From assembly GCF_001514265.1 (NCBI RefSeq), contig NZ_KQ948988.1, positions 248,001-312,000 of the forward strand: 64,000 nt of DNA, given 5' to 3'. Source of the stretch: Streptomyces resistomycificus (lineage in GTDB: Bacteria; Actinomycetota; Actinomycetes; Streptomycetales; Streptomycetaceae). Position numbers and translations under genes: made by a program. The notes below the pieces were generated by a model that made no database searches, was not told where the DNA came from, and worked only from the letters and a program-made list of their open reading frames with translations. Below are positions 25,610 through 34,798 of the stretch, in pieces. The number at the start of each line of letters is the position of its first letter. The first letter of the stretch is position 1.

Positions 25610-27727
25610 CTAGACGGGCCGCTGCAACACCACCATGCTGCGGTCCACCAGGGTCAGCCGGTCCCCGGCCTGCACCTTCGTGACCGCGCCGGGCGGCACC
25701 CCGTCCGAGCGGGCGGTGTCCACCAGAACCTGCCACTGCCGGCCGTGGTTGACCGGCACCACGAAGTCCAGGGTCTTGGGCGAGGCGTTGAACATCAGCA
25801 GGAACGAGTCGTCGGTGATCCGCTCCCCGCGCGTGCTCGGTTCGGAGATCGCGTTGCCGTTCAGGAACACTGCCAGGGCCGACGCCTGCGCCCGGTCCCA
25901 GTCCCGCTGGGTCATCTCCTTGCCCTCCGGAGTGAACCAGGCGATGTCCGACAGCTCGTCGTGGGTGCCCTCCACGGGCCGCCCGTGGAAGAAGCGCCGC
26001 CGGCGGAACACCGGATGCTCCTTGCGCAGCCGCACGATCGCACGCGTGAAGTCCAGCAGCTCCCGGCCGGGCCCGTCGGCGTCCGGCCACCGCACCCACG
26101 CAAGCTCGCTGTCCTGGCAGTACGCGTTGTTGTTGCCGAGCTGGGTGCGCGCGACCTCGTCGCCGTGGCTGATCATCGGGACGCCCTGGGAGAGCATCAG
26201 CGTGGCGAGGAAGTTCCGCATCTGGCGGGACCGCAGCTCCAGGACGGCCGGGTCGTCGGTCTCGCCCTCCACCCCGCAGTTCCAGGACCGGTTGTGGCTC
26301 TCGCCGTCCCGGTTGTCCTCGCCGTTGGCGTGGTTGCGCTTGTCGTTGTACGAGACCATGTCGTGCAGCGTGAAGCCGTCGTGGCAGGTCACGAAGTTGA
26401 TCGAGGCCAGCGGGCGCCGCCCGTCGTCCTGGTACAGGTCGGACGACCCCGTCAGCCGGGACGCGAACTCGGCCAGCGTGCGCGGCTCGCCGCGCCACAG
26501 GTCCCGCACGGTGTCGCGGTACTTGCCGTTCCACTCGGTCCACAGCGGCGGGAAGTTGCCCACCTGGTAGCCGCCCTCGCCCACGTCCCAGGGCTCGGCG
26601 ATCAGCTTCACCTGGGAGACCACCGGGTCCTGCTGCACCAGGTCGAAGAACGACGACAGCCGGTCCACCTCGTGGAACTGGCGCGCCAGGGTGGCCGCGA
26701 GGTCGAAGCGGAATCCGTCGACGTGCATCTCGGTCACCCAGTACCGCAGCGAGTCCATGATCAGCTGCAGGACGTGCGGGGACCGCATGAGCAGCGAGTT
26801 CCCGGTGCCCGTGGTGTCCATGTAGTAGCGGGGATCGTCGGTCAGCCGGTAGTACTGCGGATTGTCGAGGCCCTTGAAGGACAGCGTCGGCCCCAGGTGG
26901 TTGCCCTCGGCGGTGTGGTTGTAGACCACGTCCAGGATGACCTCGATACCGGCCTCGTGCAGTGCCCGCACCGCCGACTTGAACTCCAGGACCTGCTGTC
27001 CGCGGTCGCCCCAGGAGGCGTACGCGTTGTGCGGGGCGAAGAAACCGATCGTGTTGTAGCCCCAGTAGTTGTTGAGGCCCATGTCGACCAGGCGGTGGTC
27101 GTTCACGAACTGGTGTACGGGCATCAGCTCCAGTGCCGTGACGCCCAGCTCGGTGAGGTGCTCGATGATCGCCGGGTGCGCGAGGGCGGCGTAGGTGCCG
27201 CGCAGTTCCTCAGGCAGCCCCGGGTGCCGCATGGTGAGGCCCTTGACGTGGGCCTCGTAGATCACCGTGTGGTGGTACTCGGTGCGTGGCCGCCGGTCGT
27301 CGCCCCAGTCGAAGTACGGGTTGACCACGACCGATGTCATCGTGTGCGGCGCCGAGTCCAGGTCGTTGCGCCGGTCGGGGGCGTCGAAGTGGTAGCCGTA
27401 CACCTCCTCGCCCCAGCGGATGGAACCGCTGATCGCGCGCGCGTACGGATCGAGCAGCAGCTTCGCCGAGTTGCAGCGCAGGCCGCGCTCGGGCGCGTAC
27501 GGGCCGTGCGCACGGAACCCGTACCGCTGTCCCGGCATCACGCCGGGCAGGTACGCGTGCCGTACGAACGCGTCGCTCTCCCGCAGTTCCACCGCCGTCT
27601 CCGAGCCGTCGTCGTGCAGCAGACACAGCTCTACTCGGTCCGCGGCCTCCGTGAAGACCGCGAAGTTGGTGCCGGCGCCGTCGTACGTGGCGCCGAGCGG
27701 ATACGCCTCTCCAGGCCAGACCTGCAT
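25610..27727 (-). CDS. glgX: Glycogen debranching enzyme GlgX/TreX
   Basis: Isoamylase-type GH13 enzyme (705 residues) that cuts alpha-1,6 branches in glycogen and supplies linear maltooligosaccharides to TreY/TreZ. It has an N-terminal CBM48-like domain (YPLGATYDGAGTNFAVFTEAADRVELCL), then catalytic regions VILDVVYNHTAEGNHLGPT (about 267), DGFRFDLAATLAR (about 341), LIAEPWDVGEGGYQVGNFP (about 379) and TCHDGFTLHDMVSYNDKRN (about 451). ATG at 27727 has GGAAG upstream; a longer upstream frame lacks family sequence. First gene of the glgX-treY unit. Confidence 0.94.
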   Translation of the reverse strand: MQVWPGEAYPLGATYDGAGTNFAVFTEAADRVELCLLHDDGSETAVELRESDAFVRHAYLPGVMPGQRYGFRAHGPYAPERGLRCNSAKLLLDPYARAISGSIRWGEEVYGYHFDAPDRRNDLDSAPHTMTSVVVNPYFDWGDDRRPRTEYHHTVIYEAHVKGLTMRHPGLPEELRGTYAALAHPAIIEHLTELGVTALELMPVHQFVNDHRLVDMGLNNYWGYNTIGFFAPHNAYASWGDRGQQVLEFKSAVRALHEAGIEVILDVVYNHTAEGNHLGPTLSFKGLDNPQYYRLTDDPRYYMDTTGTGNSLLMRSPHVLQLIMDSLRYWVTEMHVDGFRFDLAATLARQFHEVDRLSSFFDLVQQDPVVSQVKLIAEPWDVGEGGYQVGNFPPLWTEWNGKYRDTVRDLWRGEPRTLAEFASRLTGSSDLYQDDGRRPLASINFVTCHDGFTLHDMVSYNDKRNHANGEDNRDGESHNRSWNCGVEGETDDPAVLELRSRQMRNFLATLMLSQGVPMISHGDEVARTQLGNNNAYCQDSELAWVRWPDADGPGRELLDFTRAIVRLRKEHPVFRRRRFFHGRPVEGTHDELSDIAWFTPEGKEMTQRDWDRAQASALAVFLNGNAISEPSTRGERITDDSFLLMFNASPKTLDFVVPVNHGRQWQVLVDTARSDGVPPGAVTKVQAGDRLTLVDRSMVVLQRPV

Positions 27728-27920
27728 GGATACGACTCTTCCAGGTGTCTCGCGCCGCCGGGGTGCCTTGGCCCCGAGTGTCCCCGAAACTGATGGAACC
27801 ACCTATGACTTACGTCCCTCTTACCGGGCGACCAGTGCATACCCCGTCTCATACGGGCGGTATGCCGAACCAGCGGGGCAAATAACAACTCCCGGGATGT
27901 CGGGGAAGCAAGGGGAAGAC
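27728..27920. other. Divergent promoter region between glgX and the exported pair
   Basis: No gene. Locally AT-richer (around 27800-27890), consistent with two divergent promoters. ATACGGGCGGTAT at 27851-27863 is a near-palindrome. Confidence 0.35.
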
Positions 27921-28745
27921 GTGCGCGACGCAGTGCGCCGCCATCTCGGCAAGGTGGTGGCCGGTACGGCCATCGCGGTGGCATCGACCGCCGTGATGGT
28001 CGGCATCACCCTGCCGGGGTCGGCGGGGGCCGACGACACGACCGGCGGCAAGGCGGGCGGCCAGGCCACGCAACAGGCGGGGCAGGGCGAGGGGCAGGGA
28101 CAGGGCGCGGCCGCCCCGCCCGGTGTCGTGGAGCAGGTCCCGGCCGAGGGCGAGAAGGGCAAGGGCAGCGACCCGCTCACCGACGACGAGATCGAGCGGG
28201 TCGAACAGATCGCTGTCAACCGGCAGCTGTTCAACGCCAGCGAGGACGTCGAGGGCGAGCGCGGCCCGCAGCGCCTCAGTGTCGACCTCGCCGAGCCGGA
28301 AGCGGACGAGGCGGACGCCACGGACCCGCCCCGGCGCGCCGACGTGACGTTCTACGACTACCGGGACGACACCCTCGTCACCAAGACCGTCGACCTCGAC
28401 ACCGGCAAGGTCGTGCAGACCGGCGAGCAGCGGGGCGTCCAGCCGCCGCCGAGCCGGGCCGAGAACATCGAGGCGGCCGCGCTCCTGATCGCCGACCCGC
28501 TGGGCGCGGGCCTCAAGGCGGACTACAAGGACTCCATCGGCAAGGAGCTCACCTCGCCGGACCAGCTGTCGCTGAGCGGCGGCATCTACCGCGCCGCTGA
28601 GGGCGCCCAGCCGGCCGCACTGGACAAGTGCGGCGAGCACCGCTGCGTGCGGCTGTTCACGAAGGTCAAGAACGGGCCGTGGATCGACACCAGGAACCTG
28701 GTGATCGACCTGAGCGCCCGCAAGGTCGCCGACCTCGGCCGCTGA
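27921..28745 (+). CDS. Exported protein paired with amine-oxidase-like gene (possible tyramine oxidase subunit B type)
   Basis: Exported protein of 274 residues with a signal sequence (about 1-37, KVVAGTAIAVASTAVMVGITL), a Gly/Gln-rich linker (about 40-75) and a soluble C-terminal domain (VNRQLFNASEDVEGERGP ... CGEHRCVRLFTKVKNGPWIDTRNLVIDL). GTG at 27921 is chosen because AGGGGAAG lies just before it; an ATG 24 bases upstream lacks one. It precedes the copper-amine-oxidase-like gene by 56 bases and is surely its operon partner. The name 'tyramine oxidase subunit B' is attached to similar proteins in some annotations as I recall; no catalytic motif is visible. Confidence 0.7.
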   Translation: MRDAVRRHLGKVVAGTAIAVASTAVMVGITLPGSAGADDTTGGKAGGQATQQAGQGEGQGQGAAAPPGVVEQVPAEGEKGKGSDPLTDDEIERVEQIAVNRQLFNASEDVEGERGPQRLSVDLAEPEADEADATDPPRRADVTFYDYRDDTLVTKTVDLDTGKVVQTGEQRGVQPPPSRAENIEAAALLIADPLGAGLKADYKDSIGKELTSPDQLSLSGGIYRAAEGAQPAALDKCGEHRCVRLFTKVKNGPWIDTRNLVIDLSARKVADLGR

Positions 28746-28801
28746 GCCGGCCTTCGTCCACCCTTTCGAACCTGCACCTCCTGCGAGGGAGTCACTTCTT
28801 C

Positions 28802-30118
28802 ATGCGCGTCAACAGAAACAGCCATGCCCGCCGCCGGACGGCCGCCCTCGGCCTCGCCGTGGCCGCGCTCGCCGCCGGCCTGACGACCGGCGCGGGACCG
28901 GCCGCCGCCCAGCCGAGAACCGCCGCCGCCGCGGCGGCCGCGCCCGACTGCAGCGCCGCCTACCGCATCGAGCAGAAGCTCTCCACCGGCACGACCTGGC
29001 GGATGTGCTGGCGCTACGACGGCAAGGCCGGCCTCGTCCTGGACGACGTCTCCTACCAGCCCAAGGGCGAGACCAAGCCGATCAAGGTCCTCAACAGCGC
29101 CCGGCTCGGCCAGATCCACGTCCCCTACGACGACGGAAAGTGGGAGTACGACGACCTGACGGGCTACAACTTCGCCCAGGGTCTGATGGAACTGGCGCCC
29201 GGCGAGTGCCCCGGCGGCACCATCAAGTCCGTCAAGGTCCCGGACGGCAACCCGGACGACCCGAACGTCAAGGGACTGTGCACGACGACCCGTTCCCGCG
29301 GCCACGCCTACCGCATGCAGGACAACTTCACGAACAAGCTCTACCAGGCCCAGGGCAAGGACTTCCTCGTCTACACGGTCAACCAGGTCGGCTGGTACGA
29401 GTACATGACCGAGTGGCGCTTCCAGGACGACGGCACGATCACCATGAACGTCGGCGCCACCGGCAGCCTCTCCTACGACGACTACGACTCCGGTGACGGA
29501 CGCGGCTGGCCGATCGGCAAGGGCGCCAAGGCCGCCGCCACCAGTCACAGCCACAACGTCTTCTGGCGCCTCGACTTCGCCCTCGACGGCTCCTCCAAGA
29601 ACCGTGTCGAGCAGTACGACTCGGCCGTCACCACCCGCGGCCAGCGGACCCCGACCACCAAGACCACCCGCACCAAGGTGACGAAGGAGGCCGCCGGCGA
29701 CACCAAGGCCTACCGCTGGTGGCGGATGGTCAGCGCTGCCGGCAAGAACAAGGACGGGCACGCCCGGTCGTACGAGATCGTCCCGGGCACCACCACCAAG
29801 TACCCGGGCCGCAGTTACACCAAGCACGACCTCTACTTCACCCAGTACAACAAGTGCCAGCTGTTCGCCAGCAACAACCCGGGCAGCTGCGCCGGCACCG
29901 GCAAGTCCGTCGACAAGTGGGTCAACGGCCAGACCCTCACCCACCCGATCGTCTGGATGAACGTCGGCTTCCACCACATAGCCCGGGACGAGGACCAGCA
30001 GCCCATGCCGGTCCACTGGCAGGGGTTCTCCATCGTCCCGAGGGACGTCACGGCTATGAATCCGCTCACTCCCGACGACCTGGCGTGGCAGAACGGCCAC
30101 TGGCAGCCTCGTAGTTGA
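28802..30118 (+). CDS. Divergent copper amine oxidase-like secreted protein
   Basis: Exported protein of 438 residues with a basic, Arg-Arg N-terminus and hydrophobic segment (about 10-37). The rest matches the catalytic domain of copper amine oxidases: VNQVGWYEYMTEWRFQDDGTITMNVGATG, SHSHNVFWRLDFALDG (His249/His251 as copper ligands) and NVGFHHIARDEDQQPMPVHWQGFSIVPRDVTAMNPL. The Tyr expected to become topaquinone is Tyr199, but the usual N-Y-(D/E) reads W-Y-E. The region of the catalytic base (normally FDxGE) reads FAQGL. It is shorter than typical 640-residue enzymes and lacks the N-terminal domains. Fold assignment is firm; oxidase activity is doubtful. Confidence 0.82.
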   Translation: MRVNRNSHARRRTAALGLAVAALAAGLTTGAGPAAAQPRTAAAAAAAPDCSAAYRIEQKLSTGTTWRMCWRYDGKAGLVLDDVSYQPKGETKPIKVLNSARLGQIHVPYDDGKWEYDDLTGYNFAQGLMELAPGECPGGTIKSVKVPDGNPDDPNVKGLCTTTRSRGHAYRMQDNFTNKLYQAQGKDFLVYTVNQVGWYEYMTEWRFQDDGTITMNVGATGSLSYDDYDSGDGRGWPIGKGAKAAATSHSHNVFWRLDFALDGSSKNRVEQYDSAVTTRGQRTPTTKTTRTKVTKEAAGDTKAYRWWRMVSAAGKNKDGHARSYEIVPGTTTKYPGRSYTKHDLYFTQYNKCQLFASNNPGSCAGTGKSVDKWVNGQTLTHPIVWMNVGFHHIARDEDQQPMPVHWQGFSIVPRDVTAMNPLTPDDLAWQNGHWQPRS

Positions 30119-30220
30119 GAAACGACCTGTCCATCCGGCTGCACCGCCGACCGGTCCCGGAGTACCCTTCCTTGATCGTTGGGACGGGGAGTGCTCGGGG
30201 GAGCGGAAGGCGGTGCGCGG

Positions 30221-31459
30221 GTGGGCTCGGGAGGGCTGGAGCTGCCCCCTGGTGACGAGGGTCACGAGGGGAACTCCACAGACGCCCCGCCCGGCACGGT
30301 GTCCCTGGCCCGGCCGATGGACGCCGGTGCCATCGGTCCGGAGCTGGACTGGGACGCCGACGCCTGGCGCGAGGTACGTACACGCGCGCAGCGGGCCGGC
30401 CGGGCCTACATCTGGCTGAACCTCGTCGAGCAGCGGCTGCGCTCCGTCGTGGCCGCCGTCCTGCGTCCCATCTACGAGCCCGTCCACGGCGACGACTGGG
30501 TGGTCGCCGCGGCGGGGCCCGCCGGGCAGGAGTGGGTCCAGCGCGCGGTCGCCGTACGCGAAGTCAGCCGCCGCAAGGGCTACTTGCTCGACCCGGCCGA
30601 CGACAACGTCCTCAGCTTCCTCACCCTGCCCCAGCTGCGCGAGCTGATGGTGCAGCACTGGCCGTGCTTCGAGCCGTACTTCGACGAGCGCCGGGACGTG
30701 GAACTCGCCCTCGACGAGCTCGAGGTCACCCGGAACGTCGTCTCGCGCAACCGGGCGCTGTCCGAGGCGGTCCTCGGACAGGCCGAACGGGCCTCGGCCC
30801 GGCTGCTGGAGATGCTCGGCACGGCCGGCGACGTGCCCTCCGCGCGCCGGCTGCCGGTCGACGCGGTCGAGGACCTCGTCGGCGACCGCTACGGAGACGT
30901 GGTCGCCGTGCACTCCGACCGGGTGCGGCTCATGCGGCAGTTCCCCGCCGAGGACATCTTCGGCAGCGCCCGCCGGCTCGACGCCGTCGGCATCGGCCTC
31001 AACCTGCTCGTGCAGAACTTCTCCGGCCGCCGCCTGGTGCGCCTGGCCGAGTCCGGCTGCCGGGTGCGGCTGCTGTTCCTCAACCCCGCCTCCAGCGCGG
31101 TCAAGCGGCGCGAGCGTGAACTCGGTATAAAGCGGGGCGAACTGAGCCGCGCGGTCGAGATGAACATCCTGCACATGCGCCGGGTGCGCTCCAATCTGCG
31201 CGACCCCGGAGCCTTCGAGATCCAGGTCTACGACGAGACGCCCCGCTTCACGGCGTACCTGGTCGACGGCGACGGCGCGGACGGCGTCGCCGTGGTGCAG
31301 TCCTATCTGCGGCGCTCGCGGGGCATGGAGGCGCCGGTGCTGGTCCTGCGCGGCGGGAGCCGACTCGTCAAGCCGGGCGAGGCCGACGAGGTCGGTCTCT
31401 TCCCGACCTATCGCGAGGAGTTCGAGGTGGCTTGGGCGGATTCACGCCCGGTGTCCTGA
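30221..31459 (+). CDS. SAV2148-family HEPN-domain protein
   Basis: A 412-residue protein recognised as the SAV2148 family, conserved in Streptomyces and classed with HEPN-domain proteins. Visible parts: a conserved N-terminus (GLELPPGDEGHEGNS), a helical middle (AYIWLNLVEQRLRSVVAAVLRPIYEP ... SFLTLPQLRELMVQHWPCFEPYFDERRDVELALDE, given here in pieces) and a mixed C-terminal domain (GIGLNLLVQNFSG, RVRLLFLNP, IQVYDETPRFTAYLVDG) that resembles a phospholipase-D-like or effector-sensing fold. GTG at 30221 is chosen over an upstream TTG because GGAAGG precedes it and conserved sequence follows. Function unknown; some HEPN proteins are RNases, but I do not see a clear R-x4-6-H motif. Confidence 0.72.
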   Translation: MGSGGLELPPGDEGHEGNSTDAPPGTVSLARPMDAGAIGPELDWDADAWREVRTRAQRAGRAYIWLNLVEQRLRSVVAAVLRPIYEPVHGDDWVVAAAGPAGQEWVQRAVAVREVSRRKGYLLDPADDNVLSFLTLPQLRELMVQHWPCFEPYFDERRDVELALDELEVTRNVVSRNRALSEAVLGQAERASARLLEMLGTAGDVPSARRLPVDAVEDLVGDRYGDVVAVHSDRVRLMRQFPAEDIFGSARRLDAVGIGLNLLVQNFSGRRLVRLAESGCRVRLLFLNPASSAVKRRERELGIKRGELSRAVEMNILHMRRVRSNLRDPGAFEIQVYDETPRFTAYLVDGDGADGVAVVQSYLRRSRGMEAPVLVLRGGSRLVKPGEADEVGLFPTYREEFEVAWADSRPVS

Positions 31460-31569
31460 ACTGTCCCCGGCGCACGCCGGTAAGCGGAACGCGGTCCTCT
31501 GATTGTCAGTGGCGCATGGGAAGGTGGAGACCACTGGGGGAAAGCACCACCAAGAAGGGGGAACCACCC

Positions 31570-32292
31570 ATGGGCTGGCACCGCGAGCTGCTGATCGGCT
31601 TCGACCTGGAGACGACCGGGACCGATCCGCGTGAGGCGCGCATCGTCACGGCCGCCGTCATCGAGGTTCGGGACGGGCAGCCGTTGGGGCGCCGGGAGTG
31701 GCTGGCCGACCCCGGCGTGGAGATCCCGGCGGACGCGGTGGCGGTGCACGGCATCAGCAACGAGCGCGCGGCCGCCGACGGCCGGCCCGCCGACCAGGTG
31801 GCCGACGCGGTCGCCGACGTCCTGGTCGGGTACTGGAAGACGGGCGTGCCGGTCGTCGCCTACAACGCGGCCTTCGACCTGACCCTGCTCTCCGCCGAAC
31901 TGCGCAGGCACGGCCTGCCGTCCCTGCGCGACCGCCTCGGTGGCGTCGACCCGGCCCCGGTCGTCGATCCCTACACGATCGACCGCTGGGCCGACCGCTA
32001 CCGCCGTGGCAAGCGCAACCTCGAAGCGGTCTGCACGGAGTACGGCGTGCTGCTCGAAGCCGCCCACGACGCCTCGGCCGACGCCCTCGCCGCGGCCCGG
32101 CTGGCCTGTGCGATAGCCGGACGCCACCCCAAGGTCGCGGCCCTCGGCCCGGCGGAGCTGCACCGCCGCCAGATCGAGTGGTATGCCGAGTGGGCGGCGG
32201 ACTTCCAGAGCTTCCTGCGCCGCAAGGGCGAGGCGGACGCGGTCGTGGACGGCACCTGGCCCCTGCGGGAGTTGGCGGACGAGCCGGTCTGA
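31570..32292 (+). CDS. DEDDh-family 3'-5' exonuclease (DnaQ-like)
   Basis: Exonuclease of 240 residues. The DEDDh motifs are in place: IGFDLETTG (ExoI, Asp/Glu), VAYNAAFDLTLL (ExoII, Asp) and HDASADALAAARL (ExoIII, His-Asp). This is the fold of the DNA polymerase III epsilon subunit, but as a small stand-alone protein it more likely works in repair or RNA turnover. The C-terminal ~50 residues (ELHRRQIEWYAEWAADFQSFLRRKG) are a conserved helical tail. ATG start with GGGG upstream. Confidence 0.88.
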   Translation: MGWHRELLIGFDLETTGTDPREARIVTAAVIEVRDGQPLGRREWLADPGVEIPADAVAVHGISNERAAADGRPADQVADAVADVLVGYWKTGVPVVAYNAAFDLTLLSAELRRHGLPSLRDRLGGVDPAPVVDPYTIDRWADRYRRGKRNLEAVCTEYGVLLEAAHDASADALAAARLACAIAGRHPKVAALGPAELHRRQIEWYAEWAADFQSFLRRKGEADAVVDGTWPLRELADEPV

Positions 32293-32302
32293 ACCCGGGA
32301 CG

Positions 32303-32824
32303 TCACGCCGCGGGCGGAGCCGAGACGGGCGCCACCCGCGGCCGGGCGAGCCGCGCGTAGTCGGCACCCGAGATCATCAGCGACCGGTCCAGACGGGCCG
32401 CGTTGAAGTACAGCCGGGGCCGCGCCACCACGTCCGGGTCGGCGACCACCTCGAGCCCGGGATCGAAGCTGAAGGGCAGCACCGTCCCGGGGACGGCACG
32501 GGCCAGCCGCTCGGCCGTCTCCGCGTCGCTGAAGCCGACGTACCGGGCGTCGAACAGCACCCGGACGGCGGCCATGTCGACCCGCCGGTCCCCGGGGACC
32601 ACCGCGAGGACGTGACGTGTGGTGCGCCGGTCGACCCGGACCCGCAGCACGATGCACTTCACCGCCTCGGAGGCAGGGTGTCCGCGCAGCGCGCAGACGG
32701 CGTCGGTGGTGCCTTCGGGCTCGTGGTCGATGAGGCGGTAGTCGACGGCGGCGGTGTCGAGCAGCGAGATCAGACGGCCGTAGGTGTCGTGGGCGGTGGC
32801 GGACCGGGTGTCGGTGTCGGCCAT
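32303..32824 (-). CDS. YbaK/EbsC-type aminoacyl-tRNA deacylase domain protein
   Basis: Protein of 173 residues of the YbaK/ProX trans-editing family, which hydrolyses mischarged aminoacyl-tRNAs such as Cys-tRNAPro. Family features are the N-terminal YRLIDHEPEGTTDAVCALRGHPASEAVKCIVLR, then VLAVVPGDRRVDMAAV and VGFSDAETAERLARAVPGTVLPF. The ATG start lies inside the 3' end of the upstream EamA gene (55-base out-of-frame overlap). Confidence 0.82.
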   Translation of the reverse strand: MADTDTRSATAHDTYGRLISLLDTAAVDYRLIDHEPEGTTDAVCALRGHPASEAVKCIVLRVRVDRRTTRHVLAVVPGDRRVDMAAVRVLFDARYVGFSDAETAERLARAVPGTVLPFSFDPGLEVVADPDVVARPRLYFNAARLDRSLMISGADYARLARPRVAPVSAPPAA

Positions 32825-33819
32825 CGGGCGTCCTCCTGGGCGGGTCGGGGGGTGACGGGTTCGGCTTGCTCGTGTCGTGGTGCGGTGCGGTGCGGCGGGG
32901 CACCGGCCCGGTGGGCGCGTTCCACGGCCTGCCCCCAGTAGGTGCCGGCGACCATCACAGCCGCGCCGAGGCCGGTGAGCGGGGTGAAGTGCTCGCCGGC
33001 GAGGGCGATGCCCACCACGGCGGCCCAGATCGGCTCGGTGCCCAGCAGCAGGCCGGCCCGGCTGGCGGAGGTGCGCTGGATGGCCCAGGTCTGCGCGAGG
33101 AAGGCGAACACACTGCAGAACAGGGCGAGATAGAGCAGCTGCGTCCAGGTCGCGGCGTCGGCGTGGGCCAGGGACGGCAGCTCGCGGGCGGCCGGCACCA
33201 GGAACAGGGCCGAGCCGACGAGGGTCTGCACCGTCGTCAGGTGCAGGGGGCGGATCGCCCGGCCCGCGGTGAGCCGGCCGACGAGGGCCACATGTCCCGC
33301 CCGGACGAACGCAGCGGCCAGCATCAGCAGGTCGCCGAGGCGGGGCGCGTGGAATCCGTTGCCCGACATGAGGAGCCCGACCGCCAGGACGCACAGGCCG
33401 GCGGCGGCGTAGAAGGCCGGTGGCAGACCGCCCGGGTGGCCCGCGCGGTCGAGGAACGGGGTGAGGACGATGGTCAGGCTGATGATCAGCCCCGCGTTGG
33501 CGGCGGTGGTGTGGGCGACCCCGTAGGTCTCCACGACCAGCACCGCGGCCTGGGTGACGCCCAGGGGCACACCGGCCCGGAGCTCGTCGCGGGTCCACCG
33601 GCGCGGCCCGCGCCGGGACCCGGTGCGGGCCGCGACGAAGCCGAGACAGGCGAGGGCGGACAGGGCGTAGCGCGCGAGGAGGACCAGCAGGACGGGCAGG
33701 GCCGCGGTGGCGGTCTGGGCGGACAGATAGCTGGAACCCCAGACCAACGCGACCAGGAGGAGTACCGCATCGGTACGGCGGGCGTCAGGCACCCGCCTAC
33801 GGTGCACCGACGGGCCCAC
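32770..33819 (-). CDS. DMT/EamA-family drug or metabolite exporter
   Basis: Membrane protein of 349 residues with about ten transmembrane helices in two EamA repeats (AVLLLVALVWGSSYLSAQ at the start of repeat one; LYLALFCSVFAFLAQTWAIQRTSASRAGLLLGTEPIWAA in repeat two, here quoted in one region). The last ~35 residues are a hydrophilic Pro/Thr tail overlapping the next gene. GTG at 33819 is used; in-frame GTG codons at 33807 and 33792 are equally possible. Divergent, 67 bases apart, from a LysR regulator that probably controls it. Confidence 0.83.
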   Translation of the reverse strand: MGPSVHRRRVPDARRTDAVLLLVALVWGSSYLSAQTATAALPVLLVLLARYALSALACLGFVAARTGSRRGPRRWTRDELRAGVPLGVTQAAVLVVETYGVAHTTAANAGLIISLTIVLTPFLDRAGHPGGLPPAFYAAAGLCVLAVGLLMSGNGFHAPRLGDLLMLAAAFVRAGHVALVGRLTAGRAIRPLHLTTVQTLVGSALFLVPAARELPSLAHADAATWTQLLYLALFCSVFAFLAQTWAIQRTSASRAGLLLGTEPIWAAVVGIALAGEHFTPLTGLGAAVMVAGTYWGQAVERAHRAGAPPHRTAPRHEQAEPVTPRPAQEDARWPTPTPGPPPPTTPTAV

Positions 33820-33886
33820 TGAAGCCCAGAACCACTTTCTTCAACGATCTTTTAGCGATCCTACAGAGTCCTTCTAGACTGAGGAG

Positions 33887-34798
33887 GTGGACGAACGGCA
33901 ACTGCGGATCCTTCGGGAACTGGGCGAACTGGGCAGCGTCACCGCGGTCGCCGAGGCGCTGCTGGTGACACCGTCGGCGATCTCGCAGCAACTGCGGCTG
34001 CTGCAGCGCTCGATCCCCGTGCCGCTGACCGAGCGCGAGGGGCGCCGGCTGGTGCTCACCGACGCCGGGCAGGCGCTGGCGGGCGCGGCCGTCGAGGTGG
34101 AGACGGCGCTGGCACGCGCCCGGCACACGGTCGAGGAGTTCGTGGGCCGGCCGGACGGCGAGGTGTCGGTGGCGGCGTTCCACAGCGCGGGTGCGGCGTT
34201 CTTCCCGCTGCTGCTGCGTGCTTTCGCCGGCCCGGGACATCCGGTGCTGGCACTCGCCGACCAGGACGTGGCGCAGGACGACTTCCCGCGGCTGACCCGG
34301 GAGTACGACGTGGTGCTGGGACACCGGCTGGACCACGCCCCGCCGTGGCCGCGCGCGGTGAGTGCGACCACTCTGCTGCGCGAGCCGCTCGACGTGGCCC
34401 TGCCCGCCGACCATCCGCTCGCCGGCAGGCGACGGCTGACACCGGCCGACGTGGCCGACGAGCAGTGGATCACCGTGCACGAGGGCTTCCCGGTCCGGGC
34501 GACCATCGAGGCGATCGCCGCCGCGGCGGGCCGAAGGCTTCGCCTGGCCCACACCATCAACGAGTTCTCGGTGGCAGCGGAGGCGGTGGCCGCGGGAGGA
34601 GGCATCGCGCTGATGCCGCGCTGGACGTCGCGCCCCCACCCCGCGCTGGTCCTGAGGCCGCTCAGTGGGGTGCAGGCGCGTCGGCACATCGACGCCTTGC
34701 ACCGCCCGGAACGCGCGGCACGCAGAGCGGTCCGCACGGCCCTGACGGAACTACAACGGGCGGCAGGAACCATCCAAGCCCGGGACGCACACTCCTGA
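33887..34798 (+). CDS. LysR-family transcriptional regulator
   Basis: Regulator of 303 residues. The N-terminal HTH (RILRELGELGSVTAVAEALLVTPSAISQQLRLL) is a clear LysR type, followed by a periplasmic-binding-like effector domain with LREPLDVALPADHPLAG and GGGIALMPRW. GTG start with GGAGG five bases away. Divergent from the EamA exporter gene, so probably its activator or repressor; the effector is unknown. Confidence 0.9.
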   Translation: MDERQLRILRELGELGSVTAVAEALLVTPSAISQQLRLLQRSIPVPLTEREGRRLVLTDAGQALAGAAVEVETALARARHTVEEFVGRPDGEVSVAAFHSAGAAFFPLLLRAFAGPGHPVLALADQDVAQDDFPRLTREYDVVLGHRLDHAPPWPRAVSATTLLREPLDVALPADHPLAGRRRLTPADVADEQWITVHEGFPVRATIEAIAAAAGRRLRLAHTINEFSVAAEAVAAGGGIALMPRWTSRPHPALVLRPLSGVQARRHIDALHRPERAARRAVRTALTELQRAAGTIQARDAHS

